A stretch of DNA of 64,000 nt, from the NCBI RefSeq assembly GCF_026870155.1, contig NZ_CP113975.1:3658001-3722000 (forward strand), written 5' to 3'. The notes under the pieces are model-generated. The model was not told the origin of the DNA. It worked only from the letters and a program-made list of their open reading frames with translations, and searched no databases. A program made the position numbers and the translations under genes. The stretch is from Flavobacterium marginilacus (GTDB taxonomy: Bacteria > Bacteroidota > Bacteroidia > Flavobacteriales > Flavobacteriaceae). Shown here in pieces: positions 27,275 to 35,440 of the stretch. How positions within the stretch are numbered: position 1 is the stretch's first letter; each line of letters begins with the position of its first letter.

Positions 27275-27304
27275 AAATAAGTACGTTGTGTTGCATGCGC
27301 AAAA
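27275..27304. repeat. right attachment site (attR) with orphan guaA start
   Basis: It is identical over 30 bases to 13950-13979. On the minus strand it still reads ATG and the first seven guaA codons, and continues into island DNA as a 29-codon open frame that stops before the integrase. Just outside it, TATTTTTG on the minus strand reconstitutes a TAnnTTTG box from chromosomal bases. Confidence 0.95.
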
Positions 27305-27424
27305 ATACTTTATATATTCGAAATTGAAAAATTGTATTTTGAAAAATTTTTCAATTTATTTTTCCAGCAAAACTTTCCTTTGTTTTGGAACAAAGAATAA
27401 AATAAATTCAAAAAAAGCAGTTAA

Positions 27425-27559
27425 AATCTAAAACTAGACAAATACATCAAAGGTTCCAGCTATAAAATAAGAAACAACATTACAACTAGAGACTCTTTTG
27501 GTCAGGATATAGATGTAAAAGCTAATTTGAGTTTTAAAGTAACAGCTAATCCTTTTTAA
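27425..27559 (+). pseudogene. possible 3' remnant of a gene next to the island
   Basis: There is an open frame of 44 codons without a start, ending TAA at 27557. Its tail, KANLSFKVTANPF, has the alternating pattern and terminal Phe seen at the end of outer-membrane or TamB-like proteins. It lies outside attR on the chromosomal side. It may be a decayed gene end, or chance. The rest of 27145-27574 holds the att and arm sites and AT-rich spacer. Confidence 0.25.
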
Positions 27560-27574
27560 CTAAAAGTCCTCAAT

Positions 27575-28255
27575 CTATTCTTTTACAATAATAATAGTCG
27601 CTTTAAAACCGGTTCCTAAATTCCATTCACTAGCCGAAATCAGCTGTTTTTTATCATCATAAACTTTGAATTCGGCTGTATTGGGTCCGGAATCCCCTTG
27701 ATTTAATGCCTCAAAATCTATCTTATTGAATCCTTTTTTAAGTGTTATTTCAAAACCCTTAAAATTGCTGTCCAAATATACCTGAGACTGTATGATTACT
27801 CCATTCAGCCACACTCGGATTAAATCACCATCAACATATTGAGCATCCCTGTACATAACTGTGGCAGCATCAGCAGTGGATTTAAAAGTACCCAAATTTT
27901 GATTACGTCTGTAAACCAACCCCTCTTGGCGGTCGGTTTTTTTATTCAGTCTGTCTCTCACTTCATCACCAGGATTAATAAACTCATCCTTTTGAATCAT
28001 TGACATTTCAGTTTTAGTTTTTACTTTATAATCATCAACAGGATTTGGAGGTGACTGTATTGCATTTGGGCTTTTATAAACATTAGGCGGAATTATCACT
28101 GGTACGTTTGGGTCAACAGGCGGTATATCTTTTTTCTCAATTTTTGGTTTCATATTTGCAGGAGGAATCCCTTTAAACTTATTATTAAACTCAATCTGAG
28201 CCTGTGAACAAGTTATAAAACCAATTAAAAAAATAAATAAAAAAAGTTTCTTCAT
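27575..28255 (-). CDS. secreted hypothetical protein
   Basis: The 226-residue product is counted from ATG 28255 (MKKLFLFIFLIGFITCSQAQ, a signal peptide). An upstream TTG reading is disfavoured. The segment after the signal is Pro-rich (PPVDPNVPVIIPPNVY). The C-terminal 100 residues look like a beta-sandwich (VDGDLIRVWLNGVIIQSQVY, then LKKGFNKIDFEALNQG), resembling carbohydrate-binding-like secreted modules of flavobacteria. No enzymatic motif or T9SS sorting signal is visible. It is transcribed alone. Function is unknown. Confidence 0.7.
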   Translation of the reverse strand: MKKLFLFIFLIGFITCSQAQIEFNNKFKGIPPANMKPKIEKKDIPPVDPNVPVIIPPNVYKSPNAIQSPPNPVDDYKVKTKTEMSMIQKDEFINPGDEVRDRLNKKTDRQEGLVYRRNQNLGTFKSTADAATVMYRDAQYVDGDLIRVWLNGVIIQSQVYLDSNFKGFEITLKKGFNKIDFEALNQGDSGPNTAEFKVYDDKKQLISASEWNLGTGFKATIIIVKE

Positions 28256-28396
28256 CGTATTAAAAAAGTAGGTTTTTTGCCTTAAAACATATTTCAAAAA
28301 TAAAAAAACAATATTTATAGAATCACAAAACTAACATAATTTATTTTCACAAGCTTGTTAAGAAATTCTAAATAACTGAATTACAAATCTAAATTA

Positions 28397-28580
28397 CCAC
28401 GGCATTCGCATTTAAAAAAAGATAAACACGAATTTCACCAATTAACACTAATTCTTATCAAAATTGAAATCAAATTTTACAACTTTTACAGTTTCGAATA
28501 TTTTGTGTAATTAAACAGCAATCTTAATTCGTGCAAATTAGTATAATTCGTGTCAGAAACTTTTAAAAGGGAATGCCGTG
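28397..28580 (-). repeat. dispersed foldback (MITE-like) repeat, copy 2
   Basis: This copy is inverted relative to 162-346. Its ends are a perfect 10-bp inverted repeat, CACGGCATTC (28398-28407) and GAATGCCGTG (28571-28580), and inner CACGAATT-type blocks also face each other. No ORF is present. The rest of 28256-28867 is AT-rich spacer with nothing else supportable. Confidence 0.85.
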
Positions 28581-28867
28581 CTAAATTACACAGTTTTAGT
28601 TTTTTTTTTAAAACATAAGAGATTAAGATTCATTAAGCATAAATGAACATTATATCAGCTTAGGTTTTTAAAATCATATAATCCGAAGAAATTAAAATAT
28701 CTCAACGATTTTGTGATAAAAAGTCCAATTCAATCACAATAAGACCGCTCTCCAAAAAGTGGCTCCTATATTAATTCTAATTTTTATAAATTCGCACTTT
28801 AATCGAATTTCAATGCTAATTTGAAAGCCGAATTAAACAGCAATTAACAAATTTAAAAAACTTAACA

Positions 28868-29254
28868 ATGAAAAGAGAAAACATCTTAACTGGATCGCCT
28901 TGGGAAGACAAAATGGGATATTGCCGAGCAGTTCGTATCGGAAACATAATTGAAGTATCAGGAACTGTTGCAATCGTAGATGGTGAAAAAGTAAAAGCAG
29001 ATGACGCTCATGCACAAACTCTGAACATCTTGGAAAGAGTGGAAAAAGTATTAGAAGACCTTAATGTAGGAATGAAAGATGTGATCCGTACACGAATTTT
29101 CACAACCGATGTTTCTACTTTTGAAGCCGTTGCAACTGCGCATGCTGCTTTCTTCAAAGACATCAAACCAACTACAGGATTTTACGGTATTAACCAATTG
29201 GTTGCTCCAGAATATTTGGTTGAAATTGAATTTACTGCTGTTGTATCAGAATAA
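28868..29254 (+). CDS. RidA (YjgF/YER057c/UK114) family protein
   Basis: The 128-residue product spans the whole family fold: SPWEDKMGYCRAVRIGNIIE near the start, then QTLNILERVEKVLEDL, then DVIRTRIFTTDVSTFEAV and VEIEFTAVV at the end. RidA proteins hydrolyse reactive enamine/imine intermediates. The catalytic Arg typical of true RidA is plausibly that in VIRTRIF, so deaminase activity is possible but the subgroup is uncertain. It stands alone, 66 bases before the chloride-channel gene. Confidence 0.9.
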   Translation: MKRENILTGSPWEDKMGYCRAVRIGNIIEVSGTVAIVDGEKVKADDAHAQTLNILERVEKVLEDLNVGMKDVIRTRIFTTDVSTFEAVATAHAAFFKDIKPTTGFYGINQLVAPEYLVEIEFTAVVSE

Positions 29255-29320
29255 TTCGAAAAACATTATAATTTGTAATACTTTAGCATAAAAATTTATT
29301 TCAAAAAAGTATTGCAGTTA

Positions 29321-30577
29321 ATGAATTTTCAAAAAATAAAACAAATAATGCTTATCATGCTCAAATGGATTTTCATTTGTGGTTTGATAGGCATTTTTTC
29401 TGGAACAGCATCAGCTTTATTTTTAGTCTCATTAGAATTTGTTACTCAAATCAGAATCGAAAATACTTGGATTATTTGGCTCTTGCCTCTTGGAGGCTTA
29501 CTTATCGGGTATCTCTACTACATATCAGATTCTAAAATTTCAAAAGGAAACAATCTCCTTCTGGAAGAATACAATAAGCCTGAAAAACAGATACCCTTTT
29601 TGATGGCGCCATTAGTTCTTTTAGGTACTTTGATCACTCATTTATTTGGAGGATCAGCAGGAAGAGAAGGCACTGCAGTACAGATGGGAGGAGCAATTGC
29701 AGATGTATGCACCTCCATCTTCAAACTGAATCATACTGAAAGGAGAACTTTAATCATTCTGGGAATCAGTGCGGGTTTTGCATCTGTTTTTGGGACACCG
29801 TTAGCGGGAGCGGTATTTGCCTTAGAAATTGTTTTTTTCAGTAAGATTAATTTCAAAAGCATTATTCTTTCTTTTCTGACCGCCTATATTGCTTATTTTA
29901 CTGTTGAATTTTGGGAAATAAAACATACTCATTACAGTATTCCTGTGATCCCTGATATTAATTTTACAGCTTTATTTTGGGTAGTTACTGCCAGTATTTT
30001 ATTTGGATTCGCTGCCTTACTTTTTTCCAGAAGCACACATTTTTGGGGAAAATTATTTTCCAAAAACATAAAATATCCGCCATTAAGGCCTTTTATCGGC
30101 GGTACTGTTTTAGCTATTGTAATTTATTTTATTGGAACCACAAAGTATATTGGACTGGGAGTTCCCATGATTGTGGACACGTTTTCAATTCAGAATGCCC
30201 CTTATGATTTTCTTCTAAAAATACTTTTTACAGGTTTTACACTAGGCGCTGGTTTTAAAGGAGGCGAAGTTACCCCGCTTTTTTTTGTTGGTGCAGCACT
30301 GGGAAGCGCATTATCAGTTATGATTCCTTTGCCAATTGCTTTATTAGCCGGAATGGGATTTGTAGCTGTATTCTCGGGGGCAACGCACACTCCTATTGCA
30401 TGTACTGTCATGGGAATGGAGCTTTTTGGAATTAACTGCGGTGTTTACATTGGAATTGCCTGCATTACTGCTTACTTTTTTTCGGGATCTGTCGGAATTT
30501 ACAAATCCCAAATCGTGAAAGGACCTAAATCTATTTTGTATCAAAACATTAGAAAAAAAGGGCTGAAATACCTGTAA
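29321..30577 (+). CDS. ClC-type voltage-gated chloride channel/antiporter family protein
   Basis: The 418-residue product is counted from ATG 29321 because the alternative start is a TTG nine bases earlier. It has about ten membrane helices and the ClC signature GGSAGREGTAVQMGG (about 112-126), including the GREG motif that lines the anion pathway. A second signature is GFKGGEVTPLFFVGAALGS. It has no CBS domains, so it is of the short bacterial class. Family members move chloride or fluoride, sometimes in exchange for protons. Which mode applies cannot be read here. Confidence 0.9.
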   Translation: MNFQKIKQIMLIMLKWIFICGLIGIFSGTASALFLVSLEFVTQIRIENTWIIWLLPLGGLLIGYLYYISDSKISKGNNLLLEEYNKPEKQIPFLMAPLVLLGTLITHLFGGSAGREGTAVQMGGAIADVCTSIFKLNHTERRTLIILGISAGFASVFGTPLAGAVFALEIVFFSKINFKSIILSFLTAYIAYFTVEFWEIKHTHYSIPVIPDINFTALFWVVTASILFGFAALLFSRSTHFWGKLFSKNIKYPPLRPFIGGTVLAIVIYFIGTTKYIGLGVPMIVDTFSIQNAPYDFLLKILFTGFTLGAGFKGGEVTPLFFVGAALGSALSVMIPLPIALLAGMGFVAVFSGATHTPIACTVMGMELFGINCGVYIGIACITAYFFSGSVGIYKSQIVKGPKSILYQNIRKKGLKYL

Positions 30578-30644
30578 CCTAATATTTCTTTATAATTTCT
30601 TAAATGTTTTCAACTTTTGGTTAAAAAATGTAATTTCGCAGACT

Positions 30645-31649
30645 ATGAATAAACAAGACATACAAGCGATACAGCTTTTATTATCAGCTCCTAAAAAGAT
30701 TGCTATAATTCCTCATAGAGGTCCCGATGGAGACGCTATGGGTTCTACATTGGCATTATACCATTTTCTGCTAAAAAACAATCACTTTCCAACAGTTATT
30801 TCCCCAAATGATTTTCCCGATTTTCTAGGCTGGATGCCAGGTTCTGAAACGGTAAAAATATACGAGAAAGACAAAGAGAACTGCACTAAAATACTTGAAG
30901 AAACTGAAATAATTTTTACTTTAGATTTTAATGCACTCCACAGAACTGGTGAAATGGAAGTGGTTTTAGAAAAACTGACTGCTCCCTTTATCATGATTGA
31001 TCATCATCAAAAACCTGATAATTATGCAGCATATACTTATTCGGATGTAGCTTTTGGATCTACCTGCGAAATGATTTATAATTTCATTTCTTTTCTGGAT
31101 AAAAAACAAGACTTAGATAAAACAATTGCAACCTGCATTTACACAGGAATATTGACAGACTCTGGTTCATTCCGCTTTCCAAAAACAACAGGAACAACGC
31201 ATCGAATCGTAGCCGAATTAATTGACCTAGGGGTAGAAAACACACTCATTCCTGCTTTATTATTTGACAACAGCTCTTATAACCGCCTGCAGCTGCTGGG
31301 ACGTGCTCTTCAGAATATGAAAGTCATGATGGAACATAAAACATCATACACTACGCTGACTCAAGAGGAATTAAACAGTTTTGATTACATAAAAGGAGAT
31401 ACTGAAGGTATTGTAAATTATGGTTTAAGCATAAAAGGCATTGTATTTACAGCCATTTTTATAGAAAATAAAGAGGAAGGAATTATCAAAATATCTTTCC
31501 GTTCTCAAGGTGATTTTGATGTGAACCAATTTGCCAGAGATCATTTTCATGGAGGCGGACACAGTAATGCTGCTGGAGGGAAATCAGAAGTTTCAATGGA
31601 AGAAACCATAAGCAGATTTGAAAAATTAATACAAAATTTAAAAATATAG
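30645..31649 (+). CDS. DHH/DHHA1 phosphoesterase, NrnA-like
   Basis: The 334-residue product has the DHH metal-binding motifs in order: IIPHRGPDGDAMGS, then TLDFNALHRTGE, then DHHQKPDN. The DHHA1 substrate domain ends with FHGGGHSNAAGG. NrnA-type enzymes degrade nanoRNAs to mononucleotides and some dephosphorylate pAp. The gene starts 67 bases after the channel gene and is followed 4 bases later by gldI, so it is probably the first gene of a short operon with the isomerases. Confidence 0.93.
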   Translation: MNKQDIQAIQLLLSAPKKIAIIPHRGPDGDAMGSTLALYHFLLKNNHFPTVISPNDFPDFLGWMPGSETVKIYEKDKENCTKILEETEIIFTLDFNALHRTGEMEVVLEKLTAPFIMIDHHQKPDNYAAYTYSDVAFGSTCEMIYNFISFLDKKQDLDKTIATCIYTGILTDSGSFRFPKTTGTTHRIVAELIDLGVENTLIPALLFDNSSYNRLQLLGRALQNMKVMMEHKTSYTTLTQEELNSFDYIKGDTEGIVNYGLSIKGIVFTAIFIENKEEGIIKISFRSQGDFDVNQFARDHFHGGGHSNAAGGKSEVSMEETISRFEKLIQNLKI

Positions 31650-31653
31650 CCCC

Positions 31654-32292
31654 ATGAATTATTTTAAAGTATTACTGATTGTTTTTTTCTCTGCCATTTT
31701 GGTATCGAGCTGCAAACAGCCTCAGGAAGCAAGAAGACCTATTTCGCATTCATCAGGAAGTTTCATGAAGCAGTCTATTGCCCGAAATAAAAAAATGATA
31801 GCAAACGAAGAGGATCAGATTGAAGCTGTAATTAAAAAAGATCCGACTAAACAATATATTGCTTCCAAAAAAGGATACTGGTATTATTATGAAACCAGAA
31901 ACCTTAACGACAGTCTTAATCCGAAAAAAGGTGATATTGCGCTTTTTGACTATGAAATAAAAGACTTAGACGGAAAGATTATTTATTCGCAGGAAGAATT
32001 AGAACCTCAAATCTATAAAGTAGATAAACAGGAAATCATGATGGGATTGAGAGACGGAATCAAATTAATGCGAAAAAAAGAAAAAGTACACTTCCTTTTC
32101 ACCTCACACATGGGATACGGTTATCATGGAGACAATAACAAAATAGGGACTAACCAGCCTTTATTATGTACTGTGACACTTAATGATTTTATGCCAGAAT
32201 CCGAGTATAATAAACAAATGCAGACCACTGTAACTGCTTCAAAAGTAAATGCCCCAGTAAAATCTAACACAAAAGACAGCTTAACCAATTAA
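31654..32292 (+). CDS. gldI: gliding motility FKBP-type peptidyl-prolyl isomerase lipoprotein GldI
   Basis: The 212-residue product has a lipoprotein signal (lipobox near VSSCKQ, Cys20) and an FKBP domain (about 80-185; LFDYEIKDLDGKIIYSQEEL, then MMGLRDGIKLMRKKEKVHFL and HMGYGYHGDNNKI). In Flavobacterium johnsoniae GldI is needed for gliding, probably by folding other Gld/Spr proteins in the periplasm. The placement beside two more isomerase genes fits. It is 4 bases after the NrnA-like gene. Confidence 0.92.
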   Translation: MNYFKVLLIVFFSAILVSSCKQPQEARRPISHSSGSFMKQSIARNKKMIANEEDQIEAVIKKDPTKQYIASKKGYWYYYETRNLNDSLNPKKGDIALFDYEIKDLDGKIIYSQEELEPQIYKVDKQEIMMGLRDGIKLMRKKEKVHFLFTSHMGYGYHGDNNKIGTNQPLLCTVTLNDFMPESEYNKQMQTTVTASKVNAPVKSNTKDSLTN

Positions 32293-32303
32293 AAGAATTC
32301 AGA

Positions 32304-33428
32304 ATGAAAAAAAATATTTTATTTGTACTGCTTCTTATCACAGCTTTAATTTCCTGTAACAAAGAGCACAATAATCTGCCTGATGGCTTATACGCCGAAA
32401 TTGAAACTAACAAAGGGAACATCTTACTTGAATTAGATTATAAAAAAGCACCTGTAACTGTTGCAAATTTTATAACATTAGCCGAGGGAGAAAATGAATT
32501 TATTATAAATGACACCCTAAAAGGAAAACCTTTTTTTAATGGATTAAAATTCCATAGAGTTATTAAAGATTTTATGATTCAGACCGGAGATCCGCTGGGA
32601 ACGGGATCTGGAGATACAGGTTATAAATTCAAAGATGAATTTTCGGATATGAGGTTTGATAAAGGAGGAATTTTGGCAATGGCAAATAATGGTCCTGGCA
32701 CAAACAGCAGCCAGTTTTTCATTACTCATTTAGAAACTCCTTGGCTGGACGGAAAACATACTATTTTTGGACATGTTGTAGGTTATAATCTCGAAGTGGT
32801 GAACAAAATAGAACAAGATGACTTTATAAAAAGTGTAACAATTATCAGAAATGGTGAAGATGCCAAAAAGTTTGATGCCAAAAAAACTTTTTACGATTAT
32901 TTCAAAGTAGAATCTGAAATCCAAAAACAAAAAGTAGCGGCTGAAGCAGTAGCAAAAAAAGAATACGAAATCAAATATAAAACCGTTTGTGATCAAAAAT
33001 CGGCTCAATTCACAGCTTTAAAAAGTAAGTCATCTAAAACCGCTACCGGTCTTCAATATGTAATTACTAAAAAAGGCAATGGTAAAAAGCCAGCCAAAGG
33101 ATCTATCGTTTATATCCATTATGCCGGATTTTTAGAAAACGGTACTTTGTTTGATTCCAGCCTTGAAGATGTTTCCAAAACTTTTGGAAAATTTGATCCA
33201 GCAAGAGCTGCTGCAAAACAATATATTCCAATTCCATTTCAAATTGGAAGAAAAGACGGTTTAATTCCTGGTTTCATAGAAGGAATCGAAAAAATGGCGA
33301 TTGGAGATAAAGCAGTTATTTTTATTCCGTCTCATCTTGGCTACGGTGAAGCTGGAGCTGGAGATGTAATTCCGCCTAACACCAATATCATTTTTGAACT
33401 AGAATTAATGGATAAAATGCCTAACTAA
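32304..33428 (+). CDS. cyclophilin-FKBP fusion lipoprotein peptidyl-prolyl isomerase
   Basis: The 374-residue lipoprotein (lipidated Cys about 18, ITALISCNKE) has an N-terminal cyclophilin domain (about 30-205; FHRVIKDFMIQTGDPLGTGS, then GILAMANNGPGTNSSQFFIT). A coiled linker and a C-terminal FKBP domain follow (about 250-374; GFIEGIEKMAIGDKAVIFIP, then VIPPNTNIIFELELM). Both isomerase folds keep their signature residues. It lies 11 bases after gldI and is followed by a close paralogue, so the locus supplies three periplasmic foldases. Confidence 0.93.
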   Translation: MKKNILFVLLLITALISCNKEHNNLPDGLYAEIETNKGNILLELDYKKAPVTVANFITLAEGENEFIINDTLKGKPFFNGLKFHRVIKDFMIQTGDPLGTGSGDTGYKFKDEFSDMRFDKGGILAMANNGPGTNSSQFFITHLETPWLDGKHTIFGHVVGYNLEVVNKIEQDDFIKSVTIIRNGEDAKKFDAKKTFYDYFKVESEIQKQKVAAEAVAKKEYEIKYKTVCDQKSAQFTALKSKSSKTATGLQYVITKKGNGKKPAKGSIVYIHYAGFLENGTLFDSSLEDVSKTFGKFDPARAAAKQYIPIPFQIGRKDGLIPGFIEGIEKMAIGDKAVIFIPSHLGYGEAGAGDVIPPNTNIIFELELMDKMPN

Positions 33429-33479
33429 CTACTTTTTACGAAGATCAACAATTAAATGAACCTTATAAAATTTTTAAAA

Positions 33480-34697
33480 ATGAAATCTAAAACCGCATTG
33501 ACATTATTACTCTTTTTAGTGATAATCAATCTAAACGCACAAAATACTCCAAAAAAAACTGCATCAAAAAAACCTCTAAACACTGCTTCAAAATCTGTGG
33601 ATGTTACTAAACCTGCTGCAGCTGATGGTATTTTTGCAACTATAGCCACCAACAAAGGAAATATCACAGTTCAATTGTTGTACAAAAAAACACCTGTTAC
33701 TGTAGCAAACTTTATAAGCCTTGCCGAAGGAAAAAATCCATTTGTAACTATTGAAAAATTAAAAGGTAAACCTTTCTTTGACGGTTTAAAATTTCATAGG
33801 GTAATAAACGATTTCATGATTCAGGGTGGAGATCCAGAAGGTAATGGTTCCGGAGGTCCTGGATATAATTTCAAAGATGAATTCAATGATTCAAAATTTG
33901 ATAAAGCCGGAATATTGGCAATGGCAAATTCTGGCCCTGCAACGAATGGAAGCCAATTTTTCATTACTCATAAAGACACACCTTGGCTAACAGGAAAACA
34001 TACTATTTATGGACAGGTAACACAAGGAATGCCTATAGTCAATTCTATTGTGCAAAATGATGTTATTACAAAAGTTACTATTACCCGAAAAGGTGAAGAT
34101 GCCAAAAAATTTGATGCTGTAAAAGTATTCTCTGATTACTTTAACAACAAAGCTGAAGATCAAAAAAAGCAAGCCGCAATAGATGCTGAGAACAGAAAAA
34201 AGCAAGCTGAACTAGAAGCAGTGGCAAAAAGAGCTTACTTAGAAAAATATGCCCCAGTTATCAAAGCAAAACTAGCTTATTTTACTGCTGAAAAAGCCAA
34301 AGCGACTACTACTCCATCTGGATTAGCTTACAGCGTAATAAAAAAAGGAAACGGTATTAAACCTGCTGATGGTTCTACTTTTTACTTCCACTATGCTGGT
34401 TATTTTGAAGACGGAACACTTTTTGACAGCAGCTACGAAGAGGTAAGTAAAGAGTATGGAAAATTTGATGCTAACAGAGCCGCTCAAAACGGCTACAGAT
34501 CATTTCCTTTTGAAGCTGGAAAAAAAGACGGCTTAATCCCAGGATTTTTAGAAGGAATTGGAACTATGTCTTATGGCGAAAAAATAATTGTATTTATACC
34601 GTCTAACTTAGCTTATGGCGAAAGAGGTGCCGGCGGGGTAATTCCGCCAAATGCTAATTTAATTTTCGAATTGGAAATGTTTGAAAAACAGCAATAA
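33480..34697 (+). CDS. cyclophilin-FKBP fusion peptidyl-prolyl isomerase, exported
   Basis: I take the ATG at 33480 (405 residues) because it starts directly with a signal peptide (MKSKTALTLLLFLVIINLNA, then Q). An in-frame ATG at 33456 would add 8 residues. The domains match the preceding gene: cyclophilin (FHRVINDFMIQGGDPEGNGS) and FKBP (FLEGIGTMSYGEKIIVFIPS). A Thr/Lys/Ala linker follows the signal, and there is no lipobox Cys, so unlike its neighbour it is probably soluble in the periplasm. The pair looks like a tandem duplication. Confidence 0.93.
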   Translation: MKSKTALTLLLFLVIINLNAQNTPKKTASKKPLNTASKSVDVTKPAAADGIFATIATNKGNITVQLLYKKTPVTVANFISLAEGKNPFVTIEKLKGKPFFDGLKFHRVINDFMIQGGDPEGNGSGGPGYNFKDEFNDSKFDKAGILAMANSGPATNGSQFFITHKDTPWLTGKHTIYGQVTQGMPIVNSIVQNDVITKVTITRKGEDAKKFDAVKVFSDYFNNKAEDQKKQAAIDAENRKKQAELEAVAKRAYLEKYAPVIKAKLAYFTAEKAKATTTPSGLAYSVIKKGNGIKPADGSTFYFHYAGYFEDGTLFDSSYEEVSKEYGKFDANRAAQNGYRSFPFEAGKKDGLIPGFLEGIGTMSYGEKIIVFIPSNLAYGERGAGGVIPPNANLIFELEMFEKQQ

Positions 34698-34715
34698 TCC
34701 AATTTTAAAACATAA

Positions 34716-34750
34716 AAAAGCCACGATAACATATAACTATCGTGGCTTTT
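34716..34750. terminator. bidirectional terminator
   Basis: Arms AAAAGCCACGATA (34716-34728) and TATCGTGGCTTTT (34738-34750) form a 13-bp stem with A and T runs on both sides. It sits between convergent genes ending at 34697 and 34774. Confidence 0.95.
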
Positions 34751-34773
34751 ATTTTTTTAAAGCAATCTAAATA

Positions 34774-35211
34774 TTACTTTTTAAACTTCCACTCAAATTC
34801 ATCTTTAGCATTGATGATCGCTCCAATCTCGAATTTAACTACCTCTTCAAATTCGGTTTGAAAAATTATCCAGTTCTCTTCATTAAAATAATTTTCAAAA
34901 GTATCAAACTCTTCCTGAGTAAATTTGGTAATTCCTTTTTGAGCCAGATCTTTTTTTACATCAGTAATTTTTCGATTAATTATTTTATTTCCAAATAATT
35001 CTAAATTTGAACTGGAAGCTACTAAATATCCCAGTTTCATCTCCTCATCTTTATAAAAAGTCATTCGGATTTTCAGATCATTGTAAACAAAAATAACGTT
35101 ATCATCTTCATCCTTATAATTTTTATCAGGCTTGCCGTAAATGGCAGTAACATCATTTTGTTTCATTCCAAAAATGAGCTTATCAATTCCGTTTTTAAGA
35201 TTTATTTTCAT
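34774..35211 (-). CDS. hypothetical cytoplasmic protein
   Basis: The 145-residue product has no signal peptide. It opens MKINLKNGIDKLIFGMKQND and reads like an immunity/SMI1-like or lipoprotein-derived small domain (AIYGKPDKNYKDEDDNVIFV, then LELFGNKIINRKITDVKKDL). The early pattern G-I-D-x-x-x-F-G-M-x-x-x-x-V is found in small proteins that accompany polymorphic-toxin loci. No toxin gene is adjacent. A promoter box lies at 35237-35244. Confidence 0.6.
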   Translation of the reverse strand: MKINLKNGIDKLIFGMKQNDVTAIYGKPDKNYKDEDDNVIFVYNDLKIRMTFYKDEEMKLGYLVASSSNLELFGNKIINRKITDVKKDLAQKGITKFTQEEFDTFENYFNEENWIIFQTEFEEVVKFEIGAIINAKDEFEWKFKK

Positions 35212-35236
35212 GTTTATACTTTTATTACTTTCTCTG

Positions 35237-35244
35237 CAAAGGTA
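35237..35244 (-). promoter_or_regulatory. -7 promoter box of the 145-residue gene
   Basis: TACCTTTG on the minus strand fits TAnnTTTG, 26 bases upstream of the ATG at 35211. Confidence 0.5.
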
Positions 35245-35414
35245 TCTATTTTTATGTCAATAGTATTTTAACCCAAAACAAAAAACATATTTAAAATCAT
35301 GGCAAAGACAGAAAATTCATAAAAAAATAAAACCATAATTTGTGCGGACTGCAGGCTGTATAAAAGGTTATTCTTTTTATTTTTCTTTTCCACAGCGTAT
35401 TAGATAATTTAATG

Positions 35415-35422
35415 TATTTTTG
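35415..35422 (+). promoter_or_regulatory. -7 promoter box of the histidine kinase gene
   Basis: TATTTTTG fits TAnnTTTG, 19 bases upstream of ATG 35441. The box overlaps the TTG of the longer alternative reading, which argues against that start. Confidence 0.55.
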
Positions 35423-35440
35423 AAAAAAAATCATTTATTA

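Larger units (their letters stand above)
13950..27304. mobile_element. 13.3-kb integrative genomic island inserted at the 5' end of guaA
   Basis: Perfect 30-bp direct repeats (13950-13979 and 27275-27304) bound a segment of visibly higher A+T than the flanks. A tyrosine recombinase (25681-27144) lies 130 bases inside the right repeat. Paired AAGTGGGA motifs lie just inside both ends. Cargo includes an XRE regulator, a ParB-methyltransferase, a polymerase-like protein, a PLD/J-domain cassette and a serine recombinase. No relaxase, type IV secretion or phage structural genes are present, so it is neither a full ICE nor a prophage. It may be mobilised in trans or may be a satellite. Confidence 0.92.

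Noticed and set aside
13950..27304. Full conjugative element or prophage
   Set aside because: There is no relaxase, coupling protein, type IV secretion, portal, terminase or capsid gene, only recombinases and accessory cargo.
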